A DNA stretch of 44,938 nucleotides from a virus. The number at the start of each line of letters is the position of its first letter. Within the stretch, counting starts at the first letter, position 1. The DNA lies in IMG/VR virus record IMGVR_UViG_3300017598_000124, positions 1 through 44,938 of that record; one strand, written 5' to 3'. The notes under the pieces are model-generated. The model made no database searches and was not told where the DNA came from. It was given only the letters and a program-made list of their open reading frames with translations. Made by a program: the position numbers and the translations under genes. Below, in pieces: positions 26,054 through 33,592 of this stretch.

Positions 26054-27919
26054 TTAACTCCCAATATCTACAATTTCACAAACATCTCCTGAGCAAGCAA
26101 GACTCTGCATTGCCACTGTGTTGTCCTCTTCTTCATAAGCCCCTAGCCCAGTCCAATCAATAGAGTCAGGAGAGAGCTTAACCATCTGGGTGTAGTCTGT
26201 CTTACCAATCTCCTCGTAGGGTGCCTGCTGGTATACATGGTCATCATAAGGGAGGAAGGATACACCTGACATCTCATCGAAGTGTTCATAGACAAAGGCT
26301 CCCACCTCAAACCACTCATCAGGTTTAACATTGATAGTGACTGATGGTTTATGCTCACACCAATGACGTTGGAAGATGAGCCAAGTCTTCAGTTGATCCA
26401 GTGCTGTCAAGTCCTTGGTCACTGTTGCACCCTTAGGTGCCTTAACAGGGAAGGAGAAGACAGTAGTGGAGTCTCCCTTGTAGACACATGGTTCACTCAT
26501 CACACCCTTATCAATCATAAACTGAGTCATGGGGTCTTTATTGTCCCCTCTCACCCGCCGGATATAGTATGGAGCGTAACGAGCATGGATACCGCTAGCA
26601 GAATCCACGAGCTGAGAAACAGTGCCACTTGGTTTGACGCATGTGATTGCTGTGGCAGCAGGGATATCAAACTTGTCAGCCCACTCACGATTAGTATCCA
26701 CGGCAACAGACTTAAGATGCTCAAGGGTCTCCTCCAGTCCTTTGTTCTTCACAGTAAGAAGCTTATTGTCCATGATCCCTGTAAGAGACACACCTAGGAG
26801 TCTTTCTTCTTCAGTGTTTCTCTGCCAGATCTTCCGTAGATATGGGAACTTTGTGTAGGTAGACTGGATAGTCCCCAGAATTGTTGCCAAGCGGACCTTT
26901 CGTTCCAGATCTTCTAGGGTATCTTCAGCACGTACTACTACCTCCGTTAGGTTACAGAATTGATAAGGGCGTAGGATGATCTCAGAGCATGGGTTAGTAC
27001 CAAACTCATAGTCAGCTTCCCGTCTACCATTCTTAGCTGCTTGTTTCTTACTAGCCTCACGGTTAAACACTCCTCGCTCACCTGACCCACTCTCAGCTAG
27101 TGCTGTCCATTCACGAAGGAAGGACATAGCATCAGGCTTCTCAGTGTAGGCTACTGAGTTGTTAGCCAAGAACCTATGCTCAGGGAAATGCCCAGTCTTA
27201 GCATGACGCATACGGTCATCACTCAGGTTAGACAGAGAGATCATAGCACTTCGACGTACACCACCTACTACCACTACCTCACCGATCTTGCACATAAGGT
27301 CATGAGCCTCAATAGAGGAGAGCTTACGTCCTTGAGCACCCTTGAAGGTGGCTACTGTGAAGTTGAATAGATCAACCAAAGGAGCTGGACCTGAGGCTCT
27401 ACCACCGAAGGTCTTAAGCTTAGCACCAGCTGGACGTACCTTAGAGACATCCCACTTAGGTACTTCACCTGAGTAGAGGAGGGCGACTACTTGACGCAGA
27501 CCCTTAGCCCAACCTTCCTTGCTGTCAGGCACCACCACTGTTGTCTCACTCTCGTAGAGGTCAGGTACATCAGGTAGCTTAGAGACGTACTGTCGCTCTA
27601 CTGAGAACCCTACACCTGTCCCGCAGAGGAGGATGAACATAGCCTCATCGAAGGACTTAGGGTCATCTACTGGCAGGTAGGAGCAGTTATACCCGCATGT
27701 GTTGTCTCTCTCAAGGGCCTTGCCAGCCGTCATCATGGCTCGCATCGAGGGCATTACCTCTAGGTTTACCACAGCTTCGTATAGTTCTGTGCTATCCATA
27801 GGTCCTACTACATTCTCAAAGTACCGTTGGACAGTCTCCTCCCAAGTCTCTCGTCGCCCCTCCTCAGGGAGCCATCGAGCATAGCGTGAGGTGGCGATAA
27901 AGGTCATATAGTCGTTCAT
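26054..27919 (-). CDS. nrdJ: Class II (adenosylcobalamin-dependent) ribonucleotide reductase
   Basis: 621 residues; reduces ribonucleotides to deoxyribonucleotides using B12 to make the thiyl radical. Catalytic F-G-T-N-P-C-S-E-I (307-315) gives the radical Cys311 and Glu313. Cys99 (L-L-C-G-T-G-V-G-F) and Cys322 (F-C-N-L-T) fit the active-site redox pair, and the C-terminal C-S-G-D-V-C (609-614) has the shuttle-pair spacing of monomeric RTPR enzymes. V-R-R-S-A-M-I-S-L and K-P-S-G-T-V-S-Q are also present. No small subunit gene exists nearby, as expected for class II. The start overlaps the DUF1127 stop (ATGA). Confidence 0.95.
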   Translation of the reverse strand: MNDYMTFIATSRYARWLPEEGRRETWEETVQRYFENVVGPMDSTELYEAVVNLEVMPSMRAMMTAGKALERDNTCGYNCSYLPVDDPKSFDEAMFILLCGTGVGFSVERQYVSKLPDVPDLYESETTVVVPDSKEGWAKGLRQVVALLYSGEVPKWDVSKVRPAGAKLKTFGGRASGPAPLVDLFNFTVATFKGAQGRKLSSIEAHDLMCKIGEVVVVGGVRRSAMISLSNLSDDRMRHAKTGHFPEHRFLANNSVAYTEKPDAMSFLREWTALAESGSGERGVFNREASKKQAAKNGRREADYEFGTNPCSEIILRPYQFCNLTEVVVRAEDTLEDLERKVRLATILGTIQSTYTKFPYLRKIWQRNTEEERLLGVSLTGIMDNKLLTVKNKGLEETLEHLKSVAVDTNREWADKFDIPAATAITCVKPSGTVSQLVDSASGIHARYAPYYIRRVRGDNKDPMTQFMIDKGVMSEPCVYKGDSTTVFSFPVKAPKGATVTKDLTALDQLKTWLIFQRHWCEHKPSVTINVKPDEWFEVGAFVYEHFDEMSGVSFLPYDDHVYQQAPYEEIGKTDYTQMVKLSPDSIDWTGLGAYEEEDNTVAMQSLACSGDVCEIVDIGS

Positions 27920-28098
27920 GTATGTTTACTTCCTCGTTCTTGTTTGTCAGTCTCTAGCCAGATGATACGATCAATGTCTCCACGGTTGATACCGATGTCT
28001 GCTAGTTCTCTATCTGTCAGCTTGTTGAGTTGTTTGATAGCGTCCCGGTGCTTACGCCATGAGCACAGGTACAGCCAGTATCGTTGTACGATATTCAT
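27916..28098 (-). CDS. DUF1127 small basic protein
   Basis: 60 residues; the core L-T-D-R-E-L-A-D-I-G-I-N-R-G-D-I-D-R-I (about residues 27-45) matches the DUF1127 consensus L-x-D-R-x-L-x-D-I-G-[IL]-x-R-x-[DE]-I. The N-terminus is rich in Trp, Tyr and Arg. DUF1127 proteins are abundant in alphaproteobacteria, and at least one from Rhodobacter has been linked to RNA binding and RNA turnover. Here it overlaps both RNR (ATGA) and the MazG-like gene, so it is co-expressed with dNTP synthesis. A role in host RNA handling is inference. Confidence 0.85.
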   Translation of the reverse strand: MNIVQRYWLYLCSWRKHRDAIKQLNKLTDRELADIGINRGDIDRIIWLETDKQERGSKHT

Positions 28099-28457
28099 AC
28101 TAGGTCTCCTAGGTCTACCTTAGGGTAGCTCTTATTCTTAATAATCTTACCATCTTCTCTTCGTTTAATGGTGCCATCAGGTTGGCGCATACGACCCATG
28201 TTATTCTCATGTACTCTCTTGATAGCCTCGTCTAGGTTCCACCCTTTAGCGTACGCATAGCCATAGATGACATAGACGAGATCACTAAGTTCTTTGATCT
28301 CTTCTTCGTCTTCATCTGCATATATCCACTCTTCGTACTCTTCCAGAATCAATTCGACATAGAGAGCCTCTGTGGGTTCCTGCCCACTCACAGCTTGGTA
28401 CTCTTCTACCATATCAGCTGGTGTGTTAATAAATAGGTCTAGTTGTTTCTCACCCAT
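28095..28457 (-). CDS. MazG-like nucleotide pyrophosphohydrolase
   Basis: 120 residues; an all-alpha NTP pyrophosphohydrolase fold is suggested by E-L-I-L-E-E-Y-E-E-W (metal-binding E-x-x-E-x type), E-E-E-I-K-E-L-S-D-L-V-Y-V-I-Y-G and the later W-N-L-D-E-A-I-K-R-V-H-x-N-N-M-G. The C-terminal D-G-K-I-I-K-N-K-S-Y-x-x-x-D-L is typical of phage members. It could clean or recycle nucleotides, or lower (p)ppGpp signals. ATG 28457 follows GAGGAAGAAC; longer forms begin inside the upstream gene. Confidence 0.8.
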   Translation of the reverse strand: MGEKQLDLFINTPADMVEEYQAVSGQEPTEALYVELILEEYEEWIYADEDEEEIKELSDLVYVIYGYAYAKGWNLDEAIKRVHENNMGRMRQPDGTIKRREDGKIIKNKSYPKVDLGDLV

Positions 28458-28605
28458 GTTCTTCCTCAAAGTACTTGTCCGCATCAATCATCGCCTCCTC
28501 TATCAACCATCTAAGCACGTACTCTTGCTCAATGTCATTGTCCTCTAAGATCTTCTCTAGTCCATATGACAAGATGAGTAACTCCAGTTGTTCATCGCTT
28601 AGCAT
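28450..28605 (-). CDS. Small acidic protein of unknown function
   Basis: 51 residues starting M-L-S-D-E-Q-L-E-L-L, predicted helical and strongly acidic, ending F-E-E-E-H-G. ATG 28605 lies inside the end of the phosphoesterase gene and the stop overlaps the MazG-like start, so it is a coupled linker gene. No family is recognised. Confidence 0.6.
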   Translation of the reverse strand: MLSDEQLELLILSYGLEKILEDNDIEQEYVLRWLIEEAMIDADKYFEEEHG

Positions 28606-29362
28606 ATTCTCTCTCAAGTCTGTCCATTGAGATGAACTCAGGTTCGAACATACCACCCTCAGTGTCTCTCATGAGGACTACTCCATGCCACCAATCTAGA
28701 TTCGCTTGCCCGGCCCATGATTCCTCATGTCCTTTGTAGCACCCGACCACCATACCAATACTGCTTGCACCATCTTTAAAGTACAGATTACGTTTATGAG
28801 AATGACCACAGACAGAAGAATTATGGCGATTGTTGATGACTGAATAAGCATGATGTAGGCCAGAAGTAGCTGAGCCAAAGTTACCAGAACTAAAGAAGTG
28901 GCTGAAATCGACACCATTGTAGTTAGCGATGGCGGGGCCACCATTTTGGTACTCGTGGTACTCGTCGAACCACTTGCCTGTTTGAAGATGGCCGAAGGAT
29001 ACCCCGTGTTTCTGTCCCTCCATCCGTGGGTACTCTGCAAGGTACTTCCTGATCCTATTCTCATGGTTCCCTTCGAAGCCGATCCACGTAGGCCTCTTCT
29101 TCTTAGACTTTTTAAACCTTTTCCTAAGCCTTTCTTGAGAGTCATTGTACACCTCAATATCTTTCTCGTATGACTGAGCTACTAGAGCCTGTGGGTACCG
29201 TGTATCGTAGGAGTTAAGGGACTTCATGTCAGCCCCATCCCCTAGGTCAATAACCATATCAGGTTTAGTGTCGTGTATGTAGCTGCCTAGCCAGTCGAAC
29301 CTCTCATTAGAGAAGGATGGATCCGCATGTGCGCAGCTGTATACTAGAATATCTTTACTCAT
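28592..29362 (-). CDS. Calcineurin-like metallophosphoesterase
   Basis: 256 residues. Metal-binding motifs appear in order: S-C-A-H-A-D near the N-terminus (in place of D-x-H), G-D-G-A-D (41-45), G-N-H-E-N-R (about 102) and C-G-H-S-H (about 190). The missing first Asp is an oddity: the usual D-x-H becomes C-A-H. It could be a nuclease (SbcD/Mre11-like) or phosphatase; neighbours in DNA metabolism favour the former. ATG 29362 follows GAAAGGAAAGAAG. Confidence 0.8.
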   Translation of the reverse strand: MSKDILVYSCAHADPSFSNERFDWLGSYIHDTKPDMVIDLGDGADMKSLNSYDTRYPQALVAQSYEKDIEVYNDSQERLRKRFKKSKKKRPTWIGFEGNHENRIRKYLAEYPRMEGQKHGVSFGHLQTGKWFDEYHEYQNGGPAIANYNGVDFSHFFSSGNFGSATSGLHHAYSVINNRHNSSVCGHSHKRNLYFKDGASSIGMVVGCYKGHEESWAGQANLDWWHGVVLMRDTEGGMFEPEFISMDRLEREYAKR

Positions 29363-29498
29363 CTTCTTTCCTTTCATACTTACCTATGAAGGTGTAATCC
29401 TCAAACCCGTCCTGAGTCTCTTCGTCACACCACTGCCAATCGTCGTACTCCTCATGGTACCATAACCAGACAACTTTAGGGTGTTCCACACTACTCAT
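29355..29498 (-). CDS. Small Trp/Asp-rich protein
   Basis: 47 residues starting M-S-S-V-E-H-P-K and ending E-R-K-E-D-E. Very acidic, with many aromatics (V-V-W-L-W-Y-H, D-D-W-Q-W). It overlaps the phosphoesterase start by 8 bases and the upstream small gene by 8, which supports it being real although it is short. Function unknown. Confidence 0.55.
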   Translation of the reverse strand: MSSVEHPKVVWLWYHEEYDDWQWCDEETQDGFEDYTFIGKYERKEDE

Positions 29499-29646
29499 CT
29501 CTCTTCACCTCCTCATAGTAGAACTCTAGGTTCTCTACATACCAAGTCATCGTGTCCGGTTTAGTCTTCTTGTAAGAGACTACCTCCTCTTGACAGGTAT
29601 GTAGGTTAAGCTTGACTAGGACGTAGATATGATCATCAGTACTCAT
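29491..29646 (-). CDS. Small protein of unknown function
   Basis: 51 residues starting M-S-T-D-D-H-I-Y-V and ending V-K-R-D-E. Acidic, probably alpha/beta. It fills the space between two genes with 8- and 11-base overlaps, the pattern of the rest of the arm. No family is recognised. Confidence 0.55.
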   Translation of the reverse strand: MSTDDHIYVLVKLNLHTCQEEVVSYKKTKPDTMTWYVENLEFYYEEVKRDE

Positions 29647-29863
29647 AGACTTTATCCTCCAGTCTAGTATCTGCTAGTTCCTTCTTAGCATCCTTGATAA
29701 GTTTCTTAGTTACAGAGCAATCCTGAAGCCAGTAACCTAGGAGGCCGTATAGCTCCTCTGCTTGGTCAAGAGTAAGGACAACATTGACATCGTCATCAAA
29801 CCCTGCATCCTTAAGCACTAACCATACATCACCCTTGTTATCGTCTACATCAATTAGTTGCAT
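29636..29863 (-). CDS. Small acidic protein downstream of endonuclease I
   Basis: 75 residues starting M-Q-L-I-D-V-D-D. ATG 29863 overlaps the endonuclease stop (TAATG), with AGGA seven bases upstream. The protein is acidic, with L-T-L-D-Q-A-E-E-L-Y-G-L-L-G-Y forming a likely helix. It could be an accessory or inhibitor of the nuclease, judging only from coupling. Confidence 0.6.
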   Translation of the reverse strand: MQLIDVDDNKGDVWLVLKDAGFDDDVNVVLTLDQAEELYGLLGYWLQDCSVTKKLIKDAKKELADTRLEDKVYEY

Positions 29864-30285
29864 TATACAAGTCCTTCCATTTCCCAATCCTCTTTACACG
29901 ATTCTTCTAACCACTCATCAGGTATAGTCTTGGCTGCGTACTGGAAGTCATGTCGCTTACACCATTGAGCATATGTCGTCTTGCTTACCTTGCTAAGCCT
30001 AGCGTTAGGGTTAGAGAAGACAAACCTGATGTCTAGGTGAGGGAACTGCTTCTTGATACTAAGGTGCTTGGCTCTATCAGTTGCCACAAACCTACCTTTA
30101 GTCTCAACCACAATCCCATTACCAAGGATGAAGTCAGGTGTGTACGTTCGTACCTTGAAGTCCTCCCACTTAATCTTACGCTCCTCATAGGTGAACTTAA
30201 CCTTCTTCTTCCTTAGGTAGCTGGCTGTGTCCTTCTCTAGTCCGCTACGATAACCATACTTAAGAGCTGCTTGTCTAGCCTTCAA
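29863..30285 (-). CDS. Endodeoxyribonuclease I (T7 gp3-like Holliday junction resolvase)
   Basis: 140 residues. The catalytic layout of T7 gp3 is visible: Y-R-S-G-L-E near the N-terminus (Glu17), Y-T-P-D-F-I-L (Asp51), V-E-T-K-G-R-F (Glu61, Lys63), then D-R-A-K-H. It would resolve branched DNA and degrade host DNA. The start is TTG 30285, six bases after AGGA. The later C-terminal C-K-R-H-D-F segment is also usual. Confidence 0.92.
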   Translation of the reverse strand: MKARQAALKYGYRSGLEKDTASYLRKKKVKFTYEERKIKWEDFKVRTYTPDFILGNGIVVETKGRFVATDRAKHLSIKKQFPHLDIRFVFSNPNARLSKVSKTTYAQWCKRHDFQYAAKTIPDEWLEESCKEDWEMEGLV

Positions 30286-30327
30286 TGCTTTTCCTGTCTG
30301 ATGCTTAGTGATCCGCTGTTACCTCCA

Positions 30328-30627
30328 TCATTCTAGGTCCTCAACACTACGTTCCTTGCCCTTCTCTAGGACCAAAACGTCTAGGTAGTAATACTTAGGG
30401 GCTCCTGTGGGGCCCTTGTACATTACACCGACCTTCTCCACTTGGCAGTAACGGTTGACCTTAGCAAGGGGCTTGTAGACTTCCCCAAAATACTCTGGGT
30501 TGCCTTTGTGAAACACTCTGTCTCCTTCTCGGAAGTAATCAAACTCAATGTCAGCGCACTCTACAGAGTAGTCAGGCACACACGCTGTGACTAGAACTAG
30601 GGGTACTATTAGAATTAATTTTCTCAT
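30328..30627 (-). CDS. Small predicted lipoprotein
   Basis: 99 residues with a signal peptide ending in a lipobox (L-V-T-A-C, Cys16), followed by a beta-rich domain. It would be lipid-anchored in the envelope. Phage lipoproteins expressed with early genes often block superinfection; here that is inference only. ATG overlaps the nuclease stop (ATGA). It ends E-D-L-E but lacks the L-P-x-E-F core of the cassette family. Confidence 0.7.
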   Translation of the reverse strand: MRKLILIVPLVLVTACVPDYSVECADIEFDYFREGDRVFHKGNPEYFGEVYKPLAKVNRYCQVEKVGVMYKGPTGAPKYYYLDVLVLEKGKERSVEDLE

Positions 30628-31514
30628 GTCACTTCTTGCATCCTAGGTTTATGTTTCAAATCGGTGAAGAAGACAGGACCACGAGCACTGACGAAGGTAC
30701 GTAGTCCGGTATGACAAGAATGTTTGTGGTCACAGTATGAACAATTGACCCCCAGCTTGTAGCTACCATTGTGTCTGAAGTCTCCATCAGCTTTACGTCC
30801 TTTCCAGTATCCATCTTCCTCGGGTTCAAAGCCTCTGACAGGAGGTTCGGGTGCATCTACCATTTCCTTTCTCTCTTTGATGAACTCTTCCTTAGTCTCT
30901 AGCTCAGGGGTCAGGTCATACATGTCGAGGCATAGGGTGCCATGCACCTTGTCGATCACGAGGAACCCAGCATTTACTTTGTCCTCTACCAGTGGGTCAT
31001 CTTGGCTGGAGTAGAGGTAGGAAGATAACTGACCGATGTAGCCGAAGGGATCGTCACCTCTTAGTTTGTGCTCCTTAAACTTCTTGAAGGAGAAGGGAGA
31101 AGCTGACTTAACGTCGATCAAGACACCATCAATAACACAGTCTCTATGTCCTTTGATACCTTGGATCTCACATACATCTTGCTCTCCTTCAACTGTATGT
31201 CCAGCTGCTAGGGCTAGAGAGATGAGCAAGTCCTCGAGGATATCTCCGTACAAGAACTTTAAGTGTGTGTTAGCTGATAGCTCCTCTCCTCCTTCATGTT
31301 GGTTGACAGTATACCAGAGCTTACGAGCACATGGTTGACCAGCGTTAGACATCCTGATAGAAGGCTTGTACTCCTTACCAGAGGAGGGTGAGAGACGGGA
31401 CATCATGGTGTCACCCAGACGTCCCTTGAAGTAATCATTGATCACCTCGTCCCACCCTCCCTTGGAGGAGACAACCTCGTAGATGTCAGCTACGAGAGTG
31501 TCTAGTGTTTTCAT
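30624..31514 (-). CDS. PD-(D/E)XK exonuclease, RecB/Cas4-like
   Basis: 296 residues. The nuclease motif reads H-R-D-C-V-I-D-G-V-L-I-D-V-K-S (about residues 123-137), with an upstream G-D-I-L-E-D-L helix carrying the acidic metal ligand. G-Q-P-C-A-R-K-L-W-Y and a C-terminal C-x-x-C-x-x-x-x-x-C suggest a 4Fe-4S site as in Cas4 and AddB. It probably replaces the T7 gp6 exonuclease in host DNA breakdown and recombination. ATG 31514 overlaps the SSB-like gene end; an upstream ATG has no site. Confidence 0.8.
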   Translation of the reverse strand: MKTLDTLVADIYEVVSSKGGWDEVINDYFKGRLGDTMMSRLSPSSGKEYKPSIRMSNAGQPCARKLWYTVNQHEGGEELSANTHLKFLYGDILEDLLISLALAAGHTVEGEQDVCEIQGIKGHRDCVIDGVLIDVKSASPFSFKKFKEHKLRGDDPFGYIGQLSSYLYSSQDDPLVEDKVNAGFLVIDKVHGTLCLDMYDLTPELETKEEFIKERKEMVDAPEPPVRGFEPEEDGYWKGRKADGDFRHNGSYKLGVNCSYCDHKHSCHTGLRTFVSARGPVFFTDLKHKPRMQEVT

Positions 31515-31515
31515 A

Positions 31516-31971
31516 CTAGTCCCAAGACTCCTCGTCACTTACACGTTCTTCAATCTCAACAGCCTTGAGTACCTTCACTGACTCCAAGCGAGTACCCGGA
31601 CGGTAGGCTGTAGTGTAGACGGACAACTCAACTTCAATCTCTGAGCCATTACCAAGAGAACCATCATCCTCAAAGGACCATGCTGTCCCATCAGCTTTAG
31701 TTACCTGAGGGGCACCTGATGCCCAGTCAAAACGATCCTTATGTTTACGGACAAACTTGACAGAGAAGTTACCATCGTCATCGAACTTCCCTTTCTTAGC
31801 TGACCCTGAGTCTTTAAGGATCTGCTTATTCTCCTTATCCAAGACAACATCAATAGTGTATGCCCCATCAAACTCTACATAAGCACCTTCGAAACCTTGC
31901 ATGTCACGGTTATCTTCGAAGACACGAGCCCATTGAGCTTGACCTTTAAGTGTAATTTTCTTTGTAGCCAT
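31516..31971 (-). CDS. Single-stranded DNA-binding protein (T7 gp2.5-like)
   Basis: 151 residues, predicted OB-fold beta-rich, with an acidic C-terminal tail ending V-S-D-E-E-S-W-D, the usual contact point for polymerase and helicase. It lies first but one in the operon driven by the promoter at 32127-32155, followed by the exonuclease and resolvase: the recombination set of T7-like phages. The identification rests on tail, size and context. Confidence 0.75.
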   Translation of the reverse strand: MATKKITLKGQAQWARVFEDNRDMQGFEGAYVEFDGAYTIDVVLDKENKQILKDSGSAKKGKFDDDGNFSVKFVRKHKDRFDWASGAPQVTKADGTAWSFEDDGSLGNGSEIEVELSVYTTAYRPGTRLESVKVLKAVEIEERVSDEESWD

Positions 31972-32108
31972 TAGTATAGTACCTTTCTTTGTTCTTCTTT
32001 ATAAGACAATAAGAAGTCTATAAGACTCTCATGTATCTCTTCTCCATCAAGAATATAATAACCTTCTAAGTCATCCTTGATGATATCTGGTGTTTCATCT
32101 ACCTCCAT
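31971..32108 (-). CDS. Small acidic protein, first gene after the internal promoter
   Basis: 45 residues starting M-E-V-D-E-T-P-D-I. ATG follows AAGGAGAGCAA, and the stop overlaps the SSB start (TAATG). It is strongly acidic with a helix at D-F-L-L-S-Y-K-E-E-Q. No family is recognised; the excellent ribosome site and the promoter 20 bases upstream suggest high expression. Confidence 0.65.
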   Translation of the reverse strand: MEVDETPDIIKDDLEGYYILDGEEIHESLIDFLLSYKEEQRKVLY

Positions 32109-32126
32109 TTGCTCTCCTTAAGTATA

Positions 32127-32155
32127 GTTATACACTAAGAATCCCCTCTTGTCAA
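32127..32155 (-). promoter_or_regulatory. Sigma70 promoter for the SSB-recombination operon
   Basis: On the - strand TTGACA (32155-32150) and TATAAC (32132-32127) are 17 bases apart. Bases around the -10 (TTAGTGTATAACTATACT) closely match those of the late promoter at 895-923, including the near-palindromic GTATAACTATAC. The shared element may bind a phage or host regulator. Confidence 0.8.
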
Positions 32156-32170
32156 GGGAAATCTTTAACA

Positions 32171-33184
32171 TCAGTGAGTTTCTTTCCAATCTTTACCGAT
32201 TACATAGTCTCCTGCTAGGGGGCAGAAGAGATCAAACTTCTCCCCAGTTTCTTCTAGAGCCTTACACTTCAGCTCACCTAAACGTACCGCTTCCTCGTAT
32301 GTAGGGCACTCAGACTGCCACTCATCATGCACCATATCTACTTGTCTGAACCTGATGCCTTCATCCTTAGCTAACTGTCTCCATAATACATTGGCATGTT
32401 TCATAATCACAGCTTCACCATTCTGTAGGTACCCAGCTAACATGAGGTGTTGGCTTGAGCACATAACCTTACGACCATCTAGTCCGTAGAAGTATCCTCT
32501 TACAGCATCCCTAGGGATCATACTAGTCTTGATCTTCTTAAGTTCAGGGAGGCTGTCAAGGAAATTCTTCTCAGCTGTCTTAGCTTGGGCTACTGAGCAC
32601 TGGAGGATAGATGCAATCTTAGGGAGACCAGCACCTAGGAGCCACGCATAGATGAAAGTCTTCGAGTCATCCCTAGTCCTACAGATAGGACCTAAGGCTT
32701 GCTTGTTAAGGTTGTGGATGTCAGTCTCATCTTCCTTCTTACCTGACACAATAGCGTCACGATAGGCTTCTGACTGCATGTAGTGAGCTAGGATACGTAG
32801 TTGGATACCCTCAGCATCAGCACCTACAAGGTAATGATCAGTCTTGAAGAGAGCCCTAAGGTCAGCATCATACTTAGCCTTAACTTCTTCGACAGCCGAC
32901 CGTGGTTTACCTGAGAAGATAGAAGGAATGTTAGCTTGGTTAGGGGAGCTGTGAGACATACGTCCTGTCCATGCACCAATGTGCCAGAACTTACCATGTA
33001 TCCTACTGTCCTCTTGGACAGCCTGTAGCCACTCCTCAAGGCTGCTCCTGCGTCCTTCTAGGGTGAGCCACTTGGCAAGGTCCTTAGCAGCCTCAGGGGC
33101 GCTCTCAGGGAGTGTCTTAAGGTTCTCCTCTGAGCACTTCCATCCGTAGTGTTTGTAGTGATCAAGGTCTCTTGGTTTACCCAA
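32171..33184 (-). CDS. DNA polymerase family A, C-terminal (polymerase) fragment
   Basis: 337 residues holding all three polymerase motifs. Motif A is G-A-D-A-E-G-I-Q-L-R (Asp123), motif B R-D-D-S-K-T-F-I-Y-A-W-L-L-G-A-G (Lys175, Tyr179), motif C V-H-D-E (286-288). The exonuclease half is a separate gene at 36385-37254. Compared with T7 polymerase, the steric-gate Glu is Gln128 and Tyr530 is Leu183. The N-terminus begins in a linker region (K-P-R-D-L-D-H-Y). TTG start overlapping the upstream cassette gene; AGAATTCTT precedes it. Confidence 0.9.
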   Translation of the reverse strand: MGKPRDLDHYKHYGWKCSEENLKTLPESAPEAAKDLAKWLTLEGRRSSLEEWLQAVQEDSRIHGKFWHIGAWTGRMSHSSPNQANIPSIFSGKPRSAVEEVKAKYDADLRALFKTDHYLVGADAEGIQLRILAHYMQSEAYRDAIVSGKKEDETDIHNLNKQALGPICRTRDDSKTFIYAWLLGAGLPKIASILQCSVAQAKTAEKNFLDSLPELKKIKTSMIPRDAVRGYFYGLDGRKVMCSSQHLMLAGYLQNGEAVIMKHANVLWRQLAKDEGIRFRQVDMVHDEWQSECPTYEEAVRLGELKCKALEETGEKFDLFCPLAGDYVIGKDWKETH

Positions 33185-33380
33185 AGAATTCTCCCGGTAA
33201 TTTAAAGTCCATAGGATGATTCAACCACTTCTCAACTTTCTCTTCATACGCCCACTTAGCTTCCTTATCTTGAATGGAGAGCCACAGGGAGCCATACCCC
33301 GCCCCGTCTTGCATTGTTCCTTTCTCGTGGTTACAGAACACCCAGCCTTTATCTCTATATCGGTGTAGATGTTGTGTCAT
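33177..33380 (-). CDS. LPxEFLE cassette protein 13
   Basis: 67 residues from M-T-Q-H-L-H-R-Y; ATG overlaps the stop of cassette 12. Early strand R-Y-R-D-K-G-W-V-F-C-N, C-terminus F-K-L-P-G-E-F-F-G. Its end (GGAGAATTCTTTGGGTAA) contains the TTG start of the polymerase fragment, so it is directly coupled to it. The final Gly replaces the usual Glu, and the stop is TAA rather than TGA. Function unknown. Confidence 0.75.
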   Translation of the reverse strand: MTQHLHRYRDKGWVFCNHEKGTMQDGAGYGSLWLSIQDKEAKWAYEEKVEKWLNHPMDFKLPGEFFG

Positions 33381-33592
33381 TCTAAGAACTCCGCTGGTAG
33401 AGTAAGTTTGAACGCATCTCCCGTCGTATAAGGCCAGATACATCCCATCTTTAAGTCCCGAGAGAGGAGACTGGCGTGTGTGTAAATTCCTCGAAGACCA
33501 TCTGACAAGACATAATCTCCGTCACGTTCCTTGCTCTTTCGATAAAGTGACAGTCTTCCCTTTGTCTTCCGTATCTCTATAACTTCTACCAT
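33377..33592 (-). CDS. LPxEFLE cassette protein 12
   Basis: 71 residues. ATG 33592 is chosen because AGAGGAG lies nine bases upstream, the same junction layout as other family members. It overlaps the zinc-finger gene by 71 bases in another frame. Early strand S-L-Y-R-K-S-K, then D-G-D-Y-V-L-S-D-G, C-terminus L-T-L-P-A-E-F-L-E. The stop overlaps the next ATG (GAATGA). Confidence 0.75.
   Translation of the reverse strand: MVEVIEIRKTKGRLSLYRKSKERDGDYVLSDGLRGIYTHASLLSRDLKMGCIWPYTTGDAFKLTLPAEFLE

Noticed and set aside
30292-30329. Eight-codon ORF (M-M-E-V-T-A-D-H) between lipoprotein and endonuclease I
   Set aside because: Too short to support as a gene; it may only keep ribosomes moving between the two genes.
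30328-30627. Lipoprotein as a further cassette member, because it ends V-E-D-L-E with GAATGA
   Set aside because: It lacks the Pro and Phe of the tail and has a signal peptide and different size; the similarity is limited to the last two residues.
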